This document shows positions 12,101 through 24,440 of a stretch of DNA of 64,000 nt, in pieces (position 1 is the first letter of the stretch; each line of letters opens with the position of its first letter). Made by a program: the position numbers and the translations under genes. The stretch is taken from NCBI RefSeq assembly GCF_945859705.1, contig NC_079134.1, forward strand, positions 48,786,402-48,850,401. Direction: 5' to 3'. The stretch comes from Episyrphus balteatus (taxonomy: Eukaryota > Arthropoda > Insecta > Diptera > Syrphidae). Below the pieces are notes generated by a model. That model was not told where the DNA came from. It was given only the letters and a program-made list of their open reading frames with translations, and did no database searches.

Positions 12101-15100
12101 GGATGTCAGAAAAGAACAGGTAGTAGAAAGCATCTATGGCGAAAATAGTGCAACTTTATGGAATGGATTTGAAAAGTTAGAGTGGTTTTAATCAAAGATG
12201 GGAGCCAAAGAAAGATGCACTCCAAGTCAAAATCTTTTTGCTTTGTTCATAGAGGACCTGATTGGGATTCTTTTTGGTGGAATTGAAATATCGAGGAGAC
12301 ACAAATCAAAGCCGAAAGCCATGCTTTTCAATGATGTCATATTGTTTGATTCCGTAACGTCAATAAATCATTATCGTCTCAGACGATAACATCTGTCGCA
12401 ATAAACTTATGTTATTAATCGAGTTATCTCCCTATCTATCTTTTTACCTGTATTTGGCGGAGACATGGACATTGACAAGACCGAATGAAAACTTATCGGT
12501 TAGAAAAAAACCAATATTGAGATAGCACTTTTAAAATGATAAACTTAAAAATAAAAACTAAATCAAAATCAACTTACTTTTTTGTAATTTTCTGGAACAT
12601 TTTTCAACATGGTCATTATAACTTCGGGTGCTCCTTTAACAGTACCAATATATGAAACTTCACTTGACGATGGCATTAAATGACCAGCAAGAACTGACAT
12701 TCTCTTAAGTGCCGATGAAAAATGAAATCTTTGATAGATTTTAAGTGGCTTCAATTTTCCTCGTTTGGGAACGACAACTTCATTTTTCGTCAGAACCCAA
12801 TCAATTGCCGTTAGCATTGCTTTTTCTAATGGATCACCAACTAATCCATCGTCCATTTGACTAAGTGAATGACAAGCAGCTATTACATTAACAGTTGCAT
12901 CACCTGCAGAAAATATCGGCACAATACTTGAATTATTTTCAAGTCCAGCTACACCTTCAACCATCAAATTATCACTGGTTAAAGTTCCAGTTTTATCAAA
13001 GCAGCAAATTTGTACTTTTCCAGCAAATGGAATCCTGAATGGTTCTGTACAGAATACATACAACTTGGATAGTTGCATTAAAGAATTATTTACAGCGAGC
13101 GTAAGTTCAATTGGTAGATCAGGTGGTATGATAGAAGTTAAAATTAAAGTGCACTCGAGGAATAACTTGTAACGATTTCGTTCTGGATCTTCGGTTCCTT
13201 TCATCCATACATACGAGGCAGCAGCTATGGCAAATATCATCAAAAACACTATAAATGCAAATGTTTCCCAGCTATTTTCGGTGACACGTTTCACACCGAA
13301 TAAAATAGTGCGTAAAAGTTTTCCCTGAGAAGTGTTGAAGCCGTTGCGGATTACACATCCAATACATCCATTATCTGGAGCACGGGTACCATCTTTTGTA
13401 GGTGGTGTATGCTGGACTATTTTGGTGCCTCCAAACAAGGTAAATAGTTTTCCTTCACCCTCTGGATCAAGTTCTCTGTTAAGATCTTGTACGGCTTCTA
13501 GAGATTCTTTCATCTGTGGGACCGATTCACCTTTTAAAAGAAAGACAATTTTTTTTAATTAATCAAAGTAAATATTTGTTATTTTAATAAACAATCGGAA
13601 TAAAAAATAGTTTCGAAAATAGACGATTTGGAGAAAGTTCGTTTGCCAACTTTGCAGCGAAATTTTTATTTTCTTCATAATTTGGTCAAAAATGTCAAGT
13701 CGCTTATTGAACAAAAATCTGCCGGTAGCTTTGCCGTCCTCTGTCTTCTCAATCAGTAACTACTGCATCAAACTTTAGACTAAAATTTTGGCATATGTAA
13801 ATACTTGATATTCTTGCATTTTTTCTTTATCATCTATAGGAATTTAAATAAAAAGCTAAGATAAATTATGGGTGGGAAATGGGGTATGTTTATACCTTAG
13901 ACTTCAATGAACAAAAAAATGCAAATAAAGTTCAATAATTTTTTTGATGTCTTAACCTCGACTCTTGAAGCTTTCAGAACGAATGTTCTTAGATTAATAC
14001 AAAAGTATAACAAAATCTGTTATTTATTCATTTATTTATTTATATATTGTTAATAGTGGAGTCAAATTAGCTTTATACCTCGGAATCCAGGGAAAGTCGA
14101 TAAATTTGCAAAACGAGCATAGGGCTGCATTATTAAAGGGTCAAATAAGAAAGTTAAAAAAAAAAAATTTCACCGCTCTCAATTACAACAGTTTTCATGG
14201 ACCGTTTACTGTCATTCCGTATGAAAGCGTTCAATCGGAATTGCTGTATCATTTTAGATTTTGCTCAAACTTTGAAGGGATGTTCTCTAGGACTGTAAGG
14301 AAGCAAATCCATGATGATTTTATATTGCGTGGTTTCCCCGCTACCAGCATTTGAACTTTTGCAAAACGTCATTTTCATGTTACTATAGTTTGGCGTCTAA
14401 CTACTACTTAAATAAATGAGCATACAGCTTGTAAATTCTTGCAGGAGGGGAAATGAAATAAAATAAAAATATCAAAGTATATATCTATGTATGTAGGTAT
14501 TAATTTAGTATTTGAAATGTAAGTTTTTGGTTAAATTTATTAATATATCAAGCCCTTTCCGACAAATTAAAGTTGGTCTCGCAACTCTGTTTGTCTGTCT
14601 GTGTTTTGTTATTCCTTAGAGGGGAAAATGAAACATTTTTTTTAGAACCAAAATTAACGGCATGAAAAGTTGTTTTTCTAAAAAATATGTTCTAACTACT
14701 TTGATTAAAAAAATACATGCAATGTGGCAAATATACAGGGTGTCCCAAAAGTAATGGATCAAACGAAATATGCTGATAGGCCAACTTTAGGGCTCTCAGA
14801 ATTTGGTAACTTGTTCATCCCAAATCCTTACGGTTTTCGATTTAATGCAGTTTTTGTGAAATTTCGAAAAATCCCGACTTTGCAACAGTATTTTGCTTCC
14901 TCCGCTCATAATTGATTTTTGTTTTTTACAATTCTTTCACTAAAACATTGCCTATTATTAAGAAATAATTAATAAATCAAAATATTTTTTATTTCAAACG
15001 CCATTTTGCTGCAAATTAATTAACAGTTCCATGTTTTATAAAAACTCAATTTCTTTCTTTTATTTTAGAGCAACACCCTGAAAAAAATTTGTATGGTGTG

Positions 15101-18056
15101 GCACTGGTTTATAATTTTGAAAACTTGTCGTGTTATTGCAGTTTTCAAAAATGTATAAAAGTTTCCAAAGTTGATGTTAGAACTGAAGATATTACAATTT
15201 AAAAGCAACAAAACAGGGCTTTTCAGAGAAAACTAACAAAGAAAAATAAACACATTTTCTCGACTGTTGTTTGTTTATTTCTTTTTGAATAAAAGCCTCG
15301 ATTTTTGTTTGTTATTTTGATCTGAAAAACCCTGTTTTGTTACATTTAAATTGTAATATCTTTCGTTCTAATTTCAACTTTGGAAATTTTTATACATTTT
15401 TGAAAACTGCAATAACACGGCAAGTTTTTAAAATAATAAACCAGTATCACACCATACAATTTTTTTCGGGATGCTGCTCTGAAATAAAAGTAAGAAATTG
15501 AGTTTTTATAAAACATGAAACTGTTAATTAATTTGCAGCAAAATGGCGTATGAAATAAAAAATATTTTGATTAATTAATTATTTCTTATTATTAGACAAT
15601 GTTTTAGTGAAAGAATTGTAAAAAACAAAAATCAATTATGAGCGGAGGAAGCAAAATACTGTTGCAAAGTCGGGATTTTCGAAATTTCACAAAAACTGCA
15701 TTAAATCGAAAACCGTAAGGATTTGGGATGAACAAGTTACCAAATTCTGAGAGCCCTAAAGTTGGCCTATCAGCATATTTCGTTTGATCCATTACTTTTG
15801 GGACACCCTGTAGTCGTACTTTTAAACTTAAAAAAATTATTTTTTGGACCTTTATTGAACCATCGAACCGTTTTCTCTGATGTCTGACTTTCTCGTAAAC
15901 AACATGACCGATTTTTATGAGCACAAAAAATTTTATTGCGATTTTATTCAGTCTAAGTTGAATATAACTTTAAGACCTTTACTTTCAACTCGTATCCAGT
16001 CTTATTTTAGTACAAATAACTAACGTAATAGGGGTAAAAGGTAAAAGGAGTCTTGGAATAATATCTTTATAGAAGCTTAATCGAGCTGCGGATAGAATTT
16101 TCACAAAGTAGGTATATTAGTTTCTTTTTTCCTTTATCTTGGTGCTTGCATATGAAGCTTTGTTCAATGTTAATACATATTTGGGAAATCCTACTGCGGA
16201 TACTTTGCCAAAAAAACACAGCTAATCTTTTGGCTATTCAAATGCATATGCAGTGTCCTTTTCAATCCAAGATAGTTAAATTGCAGCGCCTGATATGGCT
16301 GGTCATGTGGAGCGCAACTGTACTCTGGCCAGACGCTAGAGGCGCGATTAAGGATAGCACCGTCTTAAACGCTGGTCAGCTAGTGTGCCACCATATTAGT
16401 TCTTTTCAACGAGGAAATAGTAAGATCATAACAGAACAGATGGAACACTTTTGTGAGAAACGTCGGAACAGAAAAAAACAAACTCAACTGAGATTTCGCA
16501 CTGATCCGTTTTAAACCCGTTCTGACTCAAAAGCATAACCTGAAAATCTTGTTCTTAACTCTTCCTATACTATCTCACAAAGTATAAACACAAGTCAAAA
16601 ATATGAGAAGAAAATCTTTTATTAGGTAAACAAGATAACTTGTTTTTATTTTGAATGAATGGAGAACTTAAAAAGTATGTATGTAATCTTCGGCAAGTTC
16701 AGAAAATTTAGGGATTAAATATTTAGTCAAGTTTCGGGTCTTTGATTGGTAAGCTTTCATAAAAAATTTTTCCAATCTAAAGCATATCAAGATAAATTTG
16801 TATCCCATACAAATTATCGATAACTTGTATGGAAATTTTATTTCGGCTAAAATTTAGCTCGATCTGCGTACCAGGCTTAAGCAATTTTATTGGAAAATTA
16901 ACTGAGAAGTTAGGCAAGAAAAATCTCCCTAACTCGATTTACTCGTCTACCTAAACTTGTGCTGTTTTTCCCGTGGACCCTTCATTTCTTTAACTTTTAT
17001 CTCTGTTTAGATTAGTTTTATATTGAAAATAGTTTTAACTTACCTGTAAGCATACTCTCATCAACAATACATGAACCACGCAACATAACCAAATCACATG
17101 GCACAATATTATCATTTTGAGATCTAGTCAATGACACCACATCACCTGGCACCAATTGATCCGACACAACCTGTCTCCATTTATTATTCCTCAATACATA
17201 AATCAAATACGGTTTATTTCCCATTTTCCTTATCTCCGACATATTTCTCAATTGTTGTTGTACCAAAGTCCACTCAAAAACAATCAACATAAACAAGGTA
17301 AATACCGAAAAATACCAATACTCATCCAGACACCACAATCCAACTGAAACAACTTGAAAGACAAAAAACGGTGCAGTTGCACGTTCAATAAACAACTGAT
17401 GAAATTCTGGTATGACCATTTCCATCTGATTGGCGCCGTAAGTTTTTTCAGCCAATCGAACTGCGGCATCATTTTCCAATCCTCTCGAGCCAACATATTC
17501 TTTCAAAAGCTTATTAACTGGATATTCAACTGATTTAAAAGTTGCCTTCTCTTCATCCCAAATGTATTTGGTCTTTTGGAATGAGAACCAATAGACAGAC
17601 TCTTTTGTGGACTCATTCATGACAGTTTGTTGGATGCGTACCATTTCGGATGAGCCATTGTTTTGTGTGGGCACAACTTTGGCAACTACACCCGTACGTG
17701 GATTTTTAACCTATCAAAGAAGAATAAATTTTAATAATGCAACACAAACTTGATGACGTGCAATATATGAATTTTATTACTTTTCGGAAATTAAGGAATG
17801 TCAAGACATGAACACTCCAAAAACAGCAAAGGAAAGCGAGGATATGTGAGAATACCAAAACGGCAAATGTAATGAGACCGGCTTCATAGTGTTCATCAAC
17901 TCCGTACACATAAATCCAAAGGTAAAAGAAGGTAATATAAATTGCAAGGAATGGAAAGACAACACCGCTCAAGTAAATTGGATTTATTATGTGCAAAGAT
18001 ACAGATCGAACCAAATCATCAAGGTTTACAGCCTTGGTAGGTGATTTGTTAACCAT
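9117..18056 (-). CDS. P5A-type transport ATPase (ATP13A1 family), complete, seven exons
   Basis: Family knowledge: P5A ATPases sit in the ER membrane and act as dislocases for misinserted transmembrane helices. Exons on the minus strand are 18056-17781, 17710-17044, 13530-12578, 11024-9769, 9696-9564, 9446-9303 and 9236-9117. All phases agree and all introns are GT/AG. The total is 3549 nt, about 1182 residues plus TAG, close to the family length of about 1200. The N-terminal exon has hydrophobic segments. The actuator loop TGES is at about residues 314-317, split across exons 2/3. The P5A membrane motif PPDLP is at about 450, the phosphorylation site DKTGT at about 493, TGDNP at about 706 and GDGTND at about 818. 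A charged insert (about 835-910) follows GDGTND, and the C-terminus has several membrane helices. The start ATG at 18056 opens exon 1. Introns 2 and 3 carry transposon debris. Confidence 0.93.
11964..12390 (+). pseudogene. Decayed non-LTR retrotransposon reverse transcriptase in ATP13A1-family intron 3
   Basis: The frame at 12198-12390 keeps the order of a non-LTR reverse transcriptase palm: a degraded GVRQGC-type motif (GAKERCTPS), then LFALFIEDL, and a decayed YADD region seen as LFNDVILF. The catalytic YADD aspartates are partly lost. The frame before it (11964-12191) and fragments at 11196-11746 look like further pieces, separated by stops and shifts. It runs antisense to the host gene. 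The clade cannot be assigned. Confidence 0.5.
14736..15810. mobile_element. Fold-back element with CAGGGTGTCCC ends, TA-flanked, in ATP13A1-family intron 2
   Basis: The whole 1075 bp is one near-perfect hairpin. The left arm, from 14736 to about 15265, is matched by the inverted right arm ending at 15810, with only a short spacer near 15270. It is flanked by TA (14734-14735, 15811-15812), the duplication of Tc1/mariner elements. Small frames on both arms are mirror images and non-coding. Relatives are at 33770-33960 (a truncated arm) and at the ends of 29680-33262. Confidence 0.85.
16146..16514 (+). pseudogene. Possible tail of a decayed non-LTR retrotransposon ORF2
   Basis: A segment near 16270-16330 reads LQRLIWL and, after a one-base shift, GHVER. 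This recalls the RLRWLGHVERM block near the C-terminus of many non-LTR retrotransposon polymerases. The local open frame itself is otherwise unrecognised and contains the shift. It lies in intron 2 of the ATP13A1-type gene. Weak evidence. Confidence 0.35.
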
Positions 18057-18417
18057 TTTTATTAAATTTAATTCAGTTTTAATTTAATATTATTTTGATT
18101 TTCTGTAAAAAAAATTAATTAAACATTTCCCAAAAAACTTGAAACGAAGCTGCCCTGAAAAAAAAGAATTTTTTGTGACAGGTTTTTTTTTCTTTCTATT
18201 TGACATGTGACGTGTTCAATGTAGGTTTGTTTACGATTCAAATCAAACAGAGCAGATTTGAAATGTCATTTCATAAAAGGACTTCAACTCTACAAGAAAC
18301 AAAATCTCTCCATGAGTTAAAACATGAACACGTTTAAAGCCATAGAGAGTGTGTTTCTTTATTTTTTCCGAATATTCCGTGGAACACGCCTATTTCGTGG
18401 AAAAAAACGCGATGTAT

Positions 18418-18904
18418 GTCTGCTTCTACATGAAGACGCAAGGCGCAGAAATTATCTTCGAATTTCCTTTTGATTTTCCCTTCGGTGCGTCACGCGCTTC
18501 TACACGTAGTATTTTTTATAAGACGCAAATTTGACAGCTATTTTTTTTATTTTATCTTGTTCTCGTTTTCGTATATATTTTTATTTGAAAAAAAAGCACC
18601 AAAATATACAAAAAACAACATCAGGGGACTCTATGTGCAACGAAAACATTTAAATAAATTTATAAAAGTTACTATACACCCAAATAGTATACATCCGACG
18701 AAGCGAACTCTGCCACCGACGAAATCAATTAAAGCAAAACAGCAAAAAAAAAGAACAAGATCAAAGAGAAACGTCAAAGTGAGTCTCAAAATTTTTTACC
18801 GGAGACTCACAGGGTAAAAAATCTTCCATCCCTCTTTTTCGAACTTTCTTTCTCCCTTACTCTTCATTGAATCTTGACTTTTACGTCTTCGTGTAGAAGC
18901 AGAC
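18418..18904. mobile_element. MITE with GTCTGCTTCTACA ends
   Basis: The TIR GTCTGCTTCTACATGAAGAC at 18418 has its inverted copy ending at 18904. TAT lies on both sides (18415-18417, 18905-18907) as a 3-bp TSD. The right four-fifths are homologous to 6731-7124 in inverse orientation. It lies about 0.4 kb upstream of the ATP13A1-family start. Confidence 0.7.
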
Positions 18905-18941
18905 TATGCAATGCACAAAGTTTTGTCTCTTTTGTAATGGC

Positions 18942-19404
18942 CAGAGATGGCAGAGTAGATTACGTCAGGTAATCTACTCGGTTAACTACGCGTAGTTAAT
19001 CGAATAAACTACTCGCTTGATTTGTTTCATGTACTACCTACATTTGCTACGTGCAATAACTACATAAAAAACGTTATATTTCAAAAATATTTAAAAAAAA
19101 ATAGCTGTGTTTTCGTGAGAATTTGGTTTCGTAAAGTAAAACCTTTTCCAAGAAACCACCCCAAGTCCATCTGGTTTCAAATATTCTATTCAAATTTACA
19201 CTATCACAGCTATGTATTTCGATTTGAATAAGACTTTGACAATTTGGTGGTAAAATTGGCATTTCAAACTACATTTTGACGTCTAGCGCTACGTCTGCTA
19301 CATTTAATTACGTTAACTACATTAAACTACGTTAACTACCTCATTTATGTAGTAGACGTAACAAATGTAGGAAATCAAAAAAAATCCAATTTTTGCCATC
19401 TCTG
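18942..19404. mobile_element. hAT-like MITE, TSD GTAATGGC
   Basis: The TIR CAGAGATGGCA and its inverse TGCCATCTCTG bound 463 bp. The 8-bp TSD GTAATGGC is exact (18934-18941, 19405-19412), the hAT hallmark. The interior holds many GTTAACTACG/CGTAGTTAA and GTAGATTAC motifs near both ends, probably transposase subterminal sites. No coding frame remains. Confidence 0.88.
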
Positions 19405-19478
19405 GTAATGGCGGCTCGCGTTTGATTTGACTTTTCCTGCATTTTATATATTTTCTAGTGAAACCAGACAGCCACAGC

Positions 19479-19714
19479 CATGGTATAAAAAGACAAGGTA
19501 TGATCATTAGAGCCGCCATCTTACAAAATGGGGTAGTAAGGTTTTGACGTTTGGCATTTGGCAAAGTCAAAAGCAACAACAATTTCCAAGACAAACTTGT
19601 TTACAACAACAATTTCAATGGGCTGGGCTGTCAAAACCTTAAGTAGCCATAAGTTTTGACAGTTCTCGATACTGAGTTTTTTCTAATGATCATTACTTCT
19701 CTTTTTATACCATG
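19479..19714. mobile_element. 236-bp MITE with CATGGTATAAAAAGA ends and a 9-bp TSD
   Basis: The TIRs are about 33 bp (CATGGTATAAAAAGA and on to ATGATCATTAGA). The direct repeat AGCCACAGC (19470-19478, 19715-19723) is an exact 9-bp TSD. A 9-bp duplication is typical of Mutator-like elements. The superfamily is inferred only from TSD length. Confidence 0.8.
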
Positions 19715-19723
19715 AGCCACAGC

Positions 19724-20160
19724 AACATATTAGTTAAAGCTTGTACGCTGCTGATGCGAAACGAAAAATTTTCAAGTCTCCAAAGTCGACAACGAAAATG
19801 CTAACGAAAAAATATCATCGAGTATTCTGTCAATGTCAAAATAAAAAAATCCATAACTTTAAGTGTTGCCGTTGTTTTTTAATAATTTTTTGTCATATTT
19901 TAGAAAATTGCCCCTCCCGCCTGAACGGGGGGCAATACCTCCCATAGTAAAAAATGTTTGTATTTGACTGTTCTACAAAATTCCGTTATTATTTTTCACC
20001 ACCTTAGTTATCGTACTCTTGCCATTATCTTTTTCAAGACTTTCTATTTTTTCCCAATAATAAAAAAAATTCACATTCGCCTCCTAAAATGATCGACTTC
20101 GTATTCCATAATCAGGCCACTACTGGTGGAACATGTATCACAAAAAAAACCCTCTAAGAG
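19724..20160. other. Gene-free stretch
   Basis: Nothing beyond short frames and T-rich runs. Confidence 0.4.
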
Positions 20161-20514
20161 CCCTATTCTGGCAAATCTCACAAGTCACAAGAACCTCACA
20201 AGGTGATCATCATTCGATTTTGTGATAATGTATATCTCACAAACTTCTTTCGGGGCGACTTTTGAATTAAAGGAGCACACCTAGAGTTTTGGTAAGGTAA
20301 AAGCGAGATGGGTATGGGGAACTGTCAAAAAGAAAAAATAGTTTTTCTTTTGATTTTTTCTGTTTTGCATTTTCTACATATTATTTTATTTATTTTAATT
20401 TTTTCCTATTTTGTTTCTTTTCCTTTTTTGGAAATTCCACTGCTTTTTCTGTTGTTCTGAAATGATGAGAATATTATTTTAATTGAAAAAGAACACATTT
20501 TTTTATTTTCATCT

Positions 20515-20585
20515 CATGGCCCGGCCAGGAATCGATCCCACGTACCTCTGCATATCAAGCCAGCACCTTACCAGTAGATAGACCA
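20515..20585 (-). repeat. tRNA-like (SINE head) segment
   Basis: On the minus strand there is an A-box-like TGGTCTATCTACTGG and, about 45 nt later, a B-box-like GGGATCGATTCC, spaced as in tRNA-derived promoters. The T-stem pairs poorly and the acceptor stem is not convincing, so it is not called a tRNA gene. Confidence 0.35.
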
Positions 20586-20950
20586 TGCTCGAATATTAAA
20601 GGTGAGTGGAAAATTGGGAGCTAATTGAAACCTCACATTGAAATGCAATGTTTTTTTCTAATGCGTTACAAACATTGCATATCCGCAGGATAAAAACTTT
20701 GCATACTTACAGGTGAAAACATTGCATACTTACAAGAACCTCTTGGAACAGGTCTTATAGAGGCCTTCTGTCATTTGAAAATACAAGGCTTCTTTAGAAC
20801 GGTTCAAAGAGGTCTTATAAAGGTCTTCTTTAACTTATATTTACAAGGCTTCTTCTTAACACTTCTAGATAGCCTTAAGGAGACCTCCTTTCTTTCCAAA
20901 ATGGATGACTTGCGTAAGTAAGCCTTAAACTAAACGTATACAAACTATAT

Positions 20951-22425
20951 AGCCCAGTCATTTTAGTCATTTTCAAGCCCAATCTGCGGAAAAATTCCTA
21001 CTGGGCTGAATTTTGGTATACAGCTTAATGACGGCTTTGTTATGAAGATGTGAAAAATCGACATTGAAATCGTGTCTGCGTTAAGAGTTATAGGGGTCAA
21101 AAAGTCACGAAAAGTTTTTCGCAAATATCTCGCGACCTATTGATCGGAGGTCATCAGAGGTTATATAAAAATTGATGGTCGTGAAATTATCTACAACATA
21201 TGCCCAACACATTTTTCTGTGAAATGAACCGTTTAGCGAGTAAAGCCTGGTACGCTGCTCTCGCTAAATTTTAGCTCCCATACAAATTATCGAAAATTTT
21301 TATCTGAGCTAAAATGGATCCCATACAAATTATCGATAACTTGTATGGGAATTTTATCTCAGCTAAATTTTAGCGCGAGCAGCGTACCAGGCTTAAAGCG
21401 CAGAGAAGGTGACTAGATTGCACTCACATACGAAAAAATACATATTTTTGGTCTATTTTGCTTGATTTTTGAGGTTTTTATCGAAGTAGCTTAAATTTTT
21501 TTAGTTTTATTAACTTATCTTAGTACGTAAATACGGATTAACTAAAAAAAATAAAAATTTATACATTGGGATAAAAAATATTATGCAAAAGGGGGAACCA
21601 CGTTTTTTGGAAATGTTGTATGTTTCCCTTTTTTGTACAATAAGTGCCTTCATTATTAAGAACACACTTTTTAAACATGGTTCAATTTTAGTTTTGAGCT
21701 TTTTATCAATTTTCCAAACATGAATTCCATAGAAAATGTCGTTTGGAGCTTCTCAAGAGAAAAGTTTCAGAATACCTTATAACAGTACAAAATTAGCTGC
21801 TGAAAAAGCTTAATGGTAACTTAAGGTTTATACCAAGCTCAAAACTAAAATTGAACCATGTTTAAAAAGTGTGTTCTTAATAATGAAGGCACTTATTGTA
21901 CAAAAAAGGGAAACATACAACATTTCCAAAAAACGTGGTTCCCCCTTTTGCATAATATTTTTTATCCCAATGTATAAATTTTTATTTTTTTTAGTTAATC
22001 CGTATTTACGTACTAAGATAAGTTAATAAAACTAAAAAAATTTAAGCTACTTCGATAAAAACCTCAAAAATCAAGCAAAATAGACCAAAAATATGTATTT
22101 TTTCGTATGTGAGTGCAATCTAGTCACCTTCTCTGCGCTTTACTCGCTAAACGGTTCATTTCACAGAAAAATGTGTTGGGCATATGTTGTAGATAATTTC
22201 ACGACCATCAATTTTTATATAACCTCTGATGACCTCCGATCAATAGGTCGCGAGATATTTGCGAAAAACTTTTCGTGACTTTTTGACCCCTATAACTTTT
22301 AACGCGGACACGATATCAATGTCGATTTTTCACATCTTCATAACAAAGCCGTCATTAAGCTGTATACCAAAATTCAGCTCAGTAGGAATTTTTCCGCAGA
22401 TAAAACTTAAAATTACTGGACTAAT
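20951..22425. mobile_element. Large fold-back element (about 1.5 kb)
   Basis: The ends are AGCCCAGTCATTTTA and, inverted, AATTACTGGACT. The left arm (to about 21707) and right arm (from about 21830) are near-identical inverted copies. The left arm differs only by the 150-bp MITE at 21244-21393. The spacer is about 120 bp. Frames on the arms are mirror shadows. No TSD is certain. Confidence 0.85.
21244..21393. mobile_element. 150-bp MITE, AGCCTGGTACGCTGC ends, TSD TAA
   Basis: The TIR AGCCTGGTACGCTGCTC and its inverse are flanked by TAA (21241-21243, 21394-21396). The opposite hairpin arm (22140-22150) shows the empty site GAGTAAAGCGC, which proves the insertion and the 3-bp TSD. Diverged relatives carrying CCCATACAA/TATCGATAACTTG are at about 16795-16885 and 24640-24765. 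Confidence 0.9.
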
Positions 22426-22479
22426 AGCTTGTCGAATCGAACAAAATGGACCTTATGCAAGTAAAATTGTTACTTGGGA

Positions 22480-22599
22480 TATCATCTACTCATGCTCTTC
22501 TTCCCAATTAGATACGATTTGTATTGAATTCGTTGAAAGTGCGTTCCATTAAAAATCGCTAAGTAATAGTACTTTGCCACCTCCCAAAGGAACAGGGCT
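22480..22599. repeat. Truncated AGCCCTGTTCC-family MITE
   Basis: Matches the right two-thirds of 41585-41771 and ends GGAACAGGGCT. The left end is missing. Confidence 0.7.
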
Positions 22600-22860
22600 A
22601 TTTTGTATAAAAAATGAAACTTTAAAAAATGAATTAAATATATAAATACACGTTTCCTCCCATTAAAATTGCTATTTTTATTACTTTTATTCATTATTCT
22701 TTCAAATAAAAGTATTCGCGTATTAAATTCGTGCTCCCTTAAAGGAAAGTTGAGCCCTTTGAGCCAAATTCGAAAGTTTTTGTGATGCGAAAACCTCACA
22801 AAATCAAATTAAGCTCACCTTGTGAGGTTATTGTAACTTGTGAGGTTTGCCAGAATAGGG

Positions 22861-24440
22861 GGTAAATATTTGCTTCTCCATAATTTTAATCGGCCTGGCA
22901 ATGCATCCGGCAGAGCGCAATTTTGTCCGATTTCATACGAATGGGAATTACTTCACCTGTCGGAAGCACACCTCGAAAGATAGTTCATATCAAATCAAGA
23001 ATTTTCTACTCCAGCAAAACGAATAGCTCGCGCCTCGCTAGAGCAAGTGCTCAGTTTAATTTCAATTTAACATGCATCTTCTGCTCTTTGTCAAATCGTT
23101 CTTAAACGCCTTTGTTTGTTTTGCATATCATCTCAGAAAATGTTGATAGTGTTCGCAAAAACGATGAAATTTTGCATGATCCATAGATTATGGGGCGGGG
23201 GCCCATAATCTATAAAATACACAAAACCCAATCCATTCCCATTTCCCACCAATCAGGAAATACAACTCTTAAAAAGCATTTGTCTTCGTGATTGTATCAA
23301 CTATCAATAACTTTTAAAATAAAACACAAGATTTATTTAGATTTATAAAAATTAAATTTTATTTTCAAGTTAAGATAACGCCTTTGTTCTACAAAATGGC
23401 GTCACATACAAGCGAGTACATTGACAACATTAACCGTTTAACTCAGCAAAACACCTGTAAAAGAAAGATTTTGTTTAATATTTTGATGAAACAATCTAAC
23501 AATTACTGTTTAGTAACAGTATTTTAAATTATACAATCAGTTTTCTATAAGAATGATAAATCTATCATTAATTTCAGATGTCCCTATCAAAGTAATCATC
23601 ATTTTGATTTTATGTATATCAACGCTCCGTTTATTTCAAAATAAAATCAATAACTTACCTTTCCAAAAAAATATCCAATTTCCTAGTTTTGCTAGGTTCA
23701 CAGTTTTTGCCAAAATGCGTCTCGCAGTACATAAAATATAAAAATAAAAAAAATTAATCAACGCACAAAGGATGGTTCAACAAATAAAAAATTATTGATG
23801 AGGTGTCAGTTGTATTTATCTACGATAAATCATCATCTTTTTCAGATGTCCCTATCTATAATTTTCATCATTGTTTTTTTTTTTTTGATTATTTATAAAA
23901 TAAATAAACCCTTTATTACCTACCAATTAAATTTTTATTAAAAGATGAACGTGAAACAAAAAAACGCGGACGCGTGACAACCTGACGCTGTCAATACATT
24001 AAAACGAATGATGAAAATTTTAGACTACGAAGGAAAAGGAAGAAGAACATTTTAGAAATAATAGAACCGGAAATGGAATGGCGGTTTGGGAAGGTAAACT
24101 TGGCATCACTGGCTTAATTTATGTTAAGTCGAGTTCACATCAATACTTAATAATTTAATATTAAAGCCTCACTTACATTGTCTATTTGTAAATTTAGCTA
24201 TGTTCCATTCATAGAGAAAGGAATACCTCATACACAAACCAAAATCATGATTAAATTCAAAACACAAACCCGTTTGTGAGGGCATCCACTGTCGAAAGGA
24301 AGGTATTAAACGCATTATACCTTTCACACGTATTCACAGATAGGAAAATAAGAGAGATGTATACCAATTATCTGAAATTAAATTTGCGGGTGTTTTAGGC
24401 AAGGGGGTACGAGTCGGCTCTCTAGGTATTCCTTCCTCTA
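22861..24440. other. Gene-free stretch
   Basis: AT-rich with no supported gene. It contains a stem-loop at 23183-23213 and short repeats (CAGATGTCCCTATC at about 23575 and 23843). Confidence 0.45.
23183..23213. repeat. 12-bp stem, 7-nt G-rich loop
   Basis: ATAGATTATGGG and its exact inverse flank GCGGGGG. It is not followed by a T-run and no function is claimed. Confidence 0.6.

Larger units (their letters stand above)
20161..22860. mobile_element. Outer element with CCCTATTCTGGCAAA ends, containing nested insertions
   Basis: The first about 48 bp (CCCTATTCTGGCAAATCTCA onward, with an AAGGTGATC block) reappear inverted at 22813-22860. I find no clear TSD. Inside are a fold-back element (20951-22425), a MITE nested in one of its arms (21244-21393), a tRNA-like segment (20515-20585) and a truncated AGCCCTGTTCC-family piece (22480-22599). 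The element's own interior is not recognised as coding. Confidence 0.65.

Noticed and set aside
15604..15924. 106-residue minus-strand frame, mirrored at 14724-14915
   Set aside because: Both are the same fold-back arm; identical peptides on opposite strands show it is repeat DNA.
20515..20585. Functional tRNA gene
   Set aside because: A- and B-box-like motifs are present, but the T-stem and acceptor stem do not pair.
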